Positions 60,375 to 64,000 of a stretch of 64,000 nt of DNA are shown here, piece after piece. A program made the translations under genes and the position numbers. This DNA comes from Sporolactobacillus putidus (GTDB lineage: Bacteria; Bacillota; Bacilli; Bacillales; Sporolactobacillaceae). The stretch lies in assembly GCF_014647035.1 (NCBI RefSeq), contig NZ_BMOK01000004.1:62001-126000 (forward strand), read 5' to 3'. The notes under the pieces were generated by a model. The model saw only the letters and a list, made by a program, of their open reading frames with translations, made no database searches and was not told where the DNA came from. Numbering within the stretch: position 1 is the stretch's first letter; each line of letters opens with the position of its first letter.

Positions 60375-62396
60375 TTACGGCTTAAGCAGCCGCTGAAACA
60401 CGTTTCTGACTTTCGGTGTAACCGCGTGGCTGCCGCCCTGGTTCTGGGTATTTTCGACAACCATCGTGACAAGCAGCCGCGGATTATCCGTATTGTAGGC
60501 GACAAACCAGCCGTTTTCCCGTCCGGCCTGGCCCTGTTTCATCTTGAACTCGGGCGTTCCGGTTTTTCCGGCAAGCGTGAGACCGTTAATTTGAGCGTCA
60601 TGCGCGGTACCGGCAGGATTATTGACGACCTGAATAAGATCCTGGTTCAGAAGCTGAGCTGTTGCAGGCAACATCACATTCTTTTTCCACATTTCCGGAG
60701 GCACATCAGTCTTGATCAGGCGGGGTTTGATTATGCTTCCGTTATTGACGAATGCGGAGTAGATCAGGGACAGATGCAAGGGATTGACGCTGACCTGTCC
60801 CTGGCCGTATCCGGAATTGGCAAGCAGCAGCGGATCATTCAGATTTCCGCTATTTGAGAGTGTTGACGACTGCATCGGATAAGGAATGGGCAGTGTCTCA
60901 CCGAATCCGAACTTTTTCGCATCAGCCGCGAAGGTCGGGCCGCCGATCTTCAGAGCAGTTTGGGCGAAATAGATATTATCCGACAGGTACAGCGCCTGCT
61001 CCAGATTGACACTTGGCGAGCTGTCGAGACGGGTGACATAGAAATTTCCCCATGACTTGTCGTTCTGCCATTTGAGTCCACTGATCGCGACCGATTGCGC
61101 CGGGTTAATGGCCTTGTGATCAAGCGCCATGGCGGCCGTGACCGGTTTGAAGACCGAACCCGGAGCAGAGGCGGCGGAGAAGCGGTTTTCCAAAGGTTTC
61201 ATTGGATCATGGCTCAGTTTCGTATAATCCCCGGCAGAGATGCCAAAGGCAAAACTGTTGGGATCATAAGACGGCGTGCTGACCAGTCCGAGGATATCAC
61301 CTGTTTTCGGATTAATCGCTGCGGCTGAGCCGGCGCTGTTTTTCATTTCCTGGTAAAGCGCGTCCTGTACGTTCCGGTCAATGGTCAACTGGATGTTCTG
61401 CCCATTCTTCGGCGCTGTTTTGGCGATGACACCTGTTTGCTTGCCGGATTTATTAAGCAGAGCGATCGTGGCGCCATCGTGCTGACGGAGCTGATTCTCA
61501 AAAAGCTGTTCCAGCCCGGTAAGCCCGATAACGGATGTGTCGCTGTATCCTGCATTTGGATTTTTTTTGAGCTGATCAGCCGTAATCGGACCAACGTAGC
61601 CTGTCAGATGCCCGCTGGCCTGGCCGTCCGGATAAACCCGGCTCTGTACGCTCGTCCTGACGACACCGGGCAGCGAAGTCGCCTGTCTGATCAGGCTCAC
61701 ATTTCCGGCATCGACGGTTCTGACCGGAACAAAGCTGTCGGCCTTGACCCATGAAGCGGCCATCGCGTCGCTGATCTGCTGAGCGGGCACACCGAGAATC
61801 TGGCTGAGCTTGCTGATTGTCTGGGCCCGCCCGCTTCCTGTTCCCAACTGGCTGGGAACAACGCCGACGCTCGCCGCGGTTCCGTCTATAGCGAGCGGTT
61901 GTCCGTTGCGGTCAAGAATTTCACCGCGCTTGCTTGGCACTGTCTCGACATTGACGGTATCTCCTGTCTTTAATCCGGGAAGAATCAACGAAGGCTGCCA
62001 GTCCACATACCAGTTTTGCTGGTTATTTCGTGTTTCCTGTGCCATCTGAACAGACTGCGAGAATCTGACAGGCCCTGCGATGGTGGAGATTGTTGCTTTA
62101 AAAGGTATGGCATTCTTTTTTTGCTGATCCACTTTCTGAACGGTCGCCGTCATTGTTCCGGCCGAAATACCATTATAGATTCTCTGGTAGCGCGTAACAA
62201 ACGCTGACTTGCTGATGGTTTTCTGAGAACTTTTCGAAAGAAACCCGTACATTGCTGTAAAATTTTTGTTCTGCCACGCTTTGATATAAGCCTGAAATCT
62301 GCTTTCCGCTGTCGGCTGATTGCTTCCGCATCCCGCGAGCATAATCAGCACGGAGACAAACAGAACGGCAAGTGCTGAATAATGTCGAAACCGCAT
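60375..62396 (-). CDS. Class B penicillin-binding lipoprotein (PbpC/MecA-like transpeptidase)
   Basis: A 673-residue cell-wall transpeptidase. Signal peptide with lipobox MLAGC (C23), an NTF2-like MecA_N domain (about 28-140), the PBP dimerisation domain (about 150-320, KRGEILDRNGQPLA) and a transpeptidase domain with SVFK at 414-417 (active Ser), SDN at 472-474 and KTG at 611-613. The layout matches B. subtilis PbpC (PBP3), the group that includes low-affinity PBP2a. ATG 62396 follows GGGAGGTG; the open frame extends 30 codons further upstream without such a site. Confidence 0.92.
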   Translation of the reverse strand: MRFRHYSALAVLFVSVLIMLAGCGSNQPTAESRFQAYIKAWQNKNFTAMYGFLSKSSQKTISKSAFVTRYQRIYNGISAGTMTATVQKVDQQKKNAIPFKATISTIAGPVRFSQSVQMAQETRNNQQNWYVDWQPSLILPGLKTGDTVNVETVPSKRGEILDRNGQPLAIDGTAASVGVVPSQLGTGSGRAQTISKLSQILGVPAQQISDAMAASWVKADSFVPVRTVDAGNVSLIRQATSLPGVVRTSVQSRVYPDGQASGHLTGYVGPITADQLKKNPNAGYSDTSVIGLTGLEQLFENQLRQHDGATIALLNKSGKQTGVIAKTAPKNGQNIQLTIDRNVQDALYQEMKNSAGSAAAINPKTGDILGLVSTPSYDPNSFAFGISAGDYTKLSHDPMKPLENRFSAASAPGSVFKPVTAAMALDHKAINPAQSVAISGLKWQNDKSWGNFYVTRLDSSPSVNLEQALYLSDNIYFAQTALKIGGPTFAADAKKFGFGETLPIPYPMQSSTLSNSGNLNDPLLLANSGYGQGQVSVNPLHLSLIYSAFVNNGSIIKPRLIKTDVPPEMWKKNVMLPATAQLLNQDLIQVVNNPAGTAHDAQINGLTLAGKTGTPEFKMKQGQAGRENGWFVAYNTDNPRLLVTMVVENTQNQGGSHAVTPKVRNVFQRLLKP

Positions 62397-62681
62397 GAGG
62401 ACACCTCCCTCGTATCTGAAAAAGATATACGATTTTGTAATCCGGGTGCATCGTATCAAAAAAAGGGGTTCGATGATGAAAAACATCTTAATCTATTATA
62501 AACGATTGGGAATGGAACAGCATGAATATACATTTTGCAATGTCCGGCGTAGCTGTCAAACGTTCTTCCTCTTGGTTTCCGAAGAAGGAAAAAAAACGAG
62601 ATTTTTTAATGATCATTTGTCCATTATTGCCGACAGAAACGGCACGACATGGTAGTATGAAAAGAGGACGGAGGCCTGTCA

Positions 62682-64000
62682 ATGGAAACCACGAGACTGG
62701 TGATTTTGGAAACGAGTGATGTTCACGGGAGCATCTATCCGATCAGCTATGCGAACAATGAGCCGCGGGATGTCGGCATGGGTAAGATCGCCACTCTGGT
62801 ACAGAGTGAAAGAAAGGCCTGCCCGAATGTACTCCTCATTGATGACGGCGACATGATTCAGGGGACTCCGCTTCTTTATTACTATGCTCGTTTTGATGAG
62901 CGGCGGCCGAATCCTATGGCGGTGCTTGCCAACCAACTGGGGTACGACTGCGCCGTGTTCGGCAATCATGAATTCGACTTTGGCATCAGGGTGCTTGACG
63001 GAGCCGTACGGGATTCGGAATTTCCATGGCTTGCGGCCAACATAATTGATCGTATAACCGGGGCACCTTTTTTTGGGAGACCTTATATCTTAAAAACATT
63101 TGAAAACAGGCTGCGGGTTGCCGTACTGGGACTGACAACAAAATACACACCGAACTGGGAAAAGCCCGAGAATATTCCAGGGATGCGGTTTGAAGATCCA
63201 GTTGAAGCGGCAAAAAAATGGGTACCGATTCTGAAAGAGCGGGAGCGGGCGGATATCATTGTCGTGTCCTATCACGGCGGTTTTGAACGGGATCTTGGGA
63301 GCGGTGAAACGGCAGAAACACTGACCGGAGAAAATCAGGGGTATCAGCTGTGCATGGAGGTTCCGGACGTCGATGTCCTGCTGACCGGGCATCAGCACCG
63401 TCAGATCAGCGGCTGCAAGGTCAGGGGAGTAACCGTCGTCCAGCCGGGCTGCAACGGAACTTTTCTCGGAAAAGTGACGCTTGACCTGGCCAGGACTGAC
63501 GGACGCTGGAACATTACCGGGAAAACGTCGGATCTTCTCCCGGTCAGGGCCGTTCCCGAGGACAAAGAGCTGCTCAGGCTGACGGACGGCTATGAAAAAG
63601 ATACCCAGACCTGGCTGGATAAACCTCTCGGCAGAATTGAAGGCGATATGACCGTCAGCGATCCGATGGAAGTCCGGACGCATGATCATCCGCTGATCGA
63701 ATTTATCAACAACCTGCAGATGAAGGTTTCAGGAGCGGATATTTCGTCAACGGCCCTGTTTAACAACGAGTCGCCTGGATTCCCGCCGGATGTGTCGATG
63801 CGCGATATCGTTGCCAATTACATCTATCCGAACACGCTGAGAGTGATCCGGATCAGCGGACGCGATATACTTGATGCGCTTGAGCGGTCGGCCTCCTATT
63901 TCAAACAGTACGGCGGGGGCCCTGTCAAGGACAGCGGCTGCTTTACGACGCCGAAACTTCAGCATTATAATTACGATATGTGGGAAGGCATCGACTATAT
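62682..64000 (+). CDS. Cytosolic 5'-nucleotidase-like metallophosphoesterase, partial (YunD/UshA family)
   Basis: The first 439 codons are in the window; the frame is still open at base 64000. It starts with the calcineurin-type metal motifs ETSDVHGSIYP, DDGDMIQGTPL, FGNHEFDFG, VVSYHGGF and LLTGHQHRQI, then enters the 5'-nucleotidase C-terminal domain (DHPLIEFINNLQ, NTLRVIRISGRDI). There is no signal peptide, as in Bacillus YunD and unlike periplasmic UshA. It should hydrolyse nucleotides or related phosphoesters. ATG 62682 follows GGAGG. Confidence 0.9.
   Translation, partial: METTRLVILETSDVHGSIYPISYANNEPRDVGMGKIATLVQSERKACPNVLLIDDGDMIQGTPLLYYYARFDERRPNPMAVLANQLGYDCAVFGNHEFDFGIRVLDGAVRDSEFPWLAANIIDRITGAPFFGRPYILKTFENRLRVAVLGLTTKYTPNWEKPENIPGMRFEDPVEAAKKWVPILKERERADIIVVSYHGGFERDLGSGETAETLTGENQGYQLCMEVPDVDVLLTGHQHRQISGCKVRGVTVVQPGCNGTFLGKVTLDLARTDGRWNITGKTSDLLPVRAVPEDKELLRLTDGYEKDTQTWLDKPLGRIEGDMTVSDPMEVRTHDHPLIEFINNLQMKVSGADISSTALFNNESPGFPPDVSMRDIVANYIYPNTLRVIRISGRDILDALERSASYFKQYGGGPVKDSGCFTTPKLQHYNYDMWEGIDY

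Noticed and set aside
1-64000. tRNA, rRNA, prophage or integrase genes
   Set aside because: I looked for tRNA cloverleaf hallmarks, CCA-proximal GGTTCGAATCC-type arms, rRNA segments and integrase or terminase motifs and saw none. A covariance-model scan would be needed to exclude small RNAs.

Overview
The window comes from a low-to-mid GC Gram-positive of the order Bacillales. The evidence is a qoxABCD-type quinol oxidase, HelD, a Bacillus-type PdxK, an IolS-like aldo/keto reductase, an ABC-F protein of the YfmR/Uup type, lipobox lipoproteins, an LPITG-anchored surface protein with its sortase, strong AGGAGG ribosome binding sites and CcpA operators. The mix of many PTS parts, dhaKLM and an aerobic quinol oxidase fits a facultative sugar fermenter, possibly of the Sporolactobacillaceae. 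That family placement is an inference. I saw no tRNA, rRNA, CRISPR array, prophage or transposase.

Layout. 1-3.4 kb: the start of one ABC transporter and a complete NitT/TauT-type uptake operon. 4.3-7.2 kb: a TerB/J-domain membrane protein, an M29 aminopeptidase and an alkyl-adenine DNA glycosylase. 7.3-8.9 kb: a leader peptide and attenuator ahead of a PTS IIC gene that carries a frameshift. 9.2-13.5 kb: a 911-residue beta-CASP nuclease-like protein, a YbaK/EbsC deacylase and iolS. 13.8-16.2 kb: dhaKLM plus a small unknown gene behind a cre site. 16.5-20.8 kb: a membrane protein, a lone LytTR regulator with cstA, and a CHY zinc-finger protein. 21.5-29.4 kb: helD, an EamA exporter, and a divergent pair made of a two-kinase hybrid sensor and a REC-BTAD regulator. 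29.4-30.7 kb: gene-free and rich in repeats. 30.7-37.9 kb: a 2011-residue surface adhesin and class A sortase. 38-42.3 kb: an ABC-F protein and a GH36 alpha-galactosidase. 42.5-46.1 kb: an EIIA(Glc)-like protein and an ABC-2 exporter with a divergent TetR regulator and a clear operator. 46.1-50.4 kb: a FAH-family protein, pdxK, a fused MsrA-MsrB, and an NlpC/P60-LysM hydrolase. 50.5-54.6 kb: qoxABCD. 54.8-60.2 kb: fruK-fruA and ptsI. 60.4-64 kb: a class B penicillin-binding lipoprotein and the start of a cytosolic 5'-nucleotidase-like phosphoesterase.

Common themes. Three carbon and energy promoters (dhaK, qoxA, ptsI) have a near-consensus cre whose 3' half is the -35 box, so glycerol or dihydroxyacetone use, respiration and PTS phosphorylation may be under common CcpA control. 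The intergenic DNA is unusually rich in repeats. There is a seven-copy element of about 95-150 bp that carries terminator-like hairpins, and there are three sequence-unrelated families of imperfect tandem repeats that all share a 21-bp period. Copies of one 21-bp family flank the adhesin gene in direct orientation.
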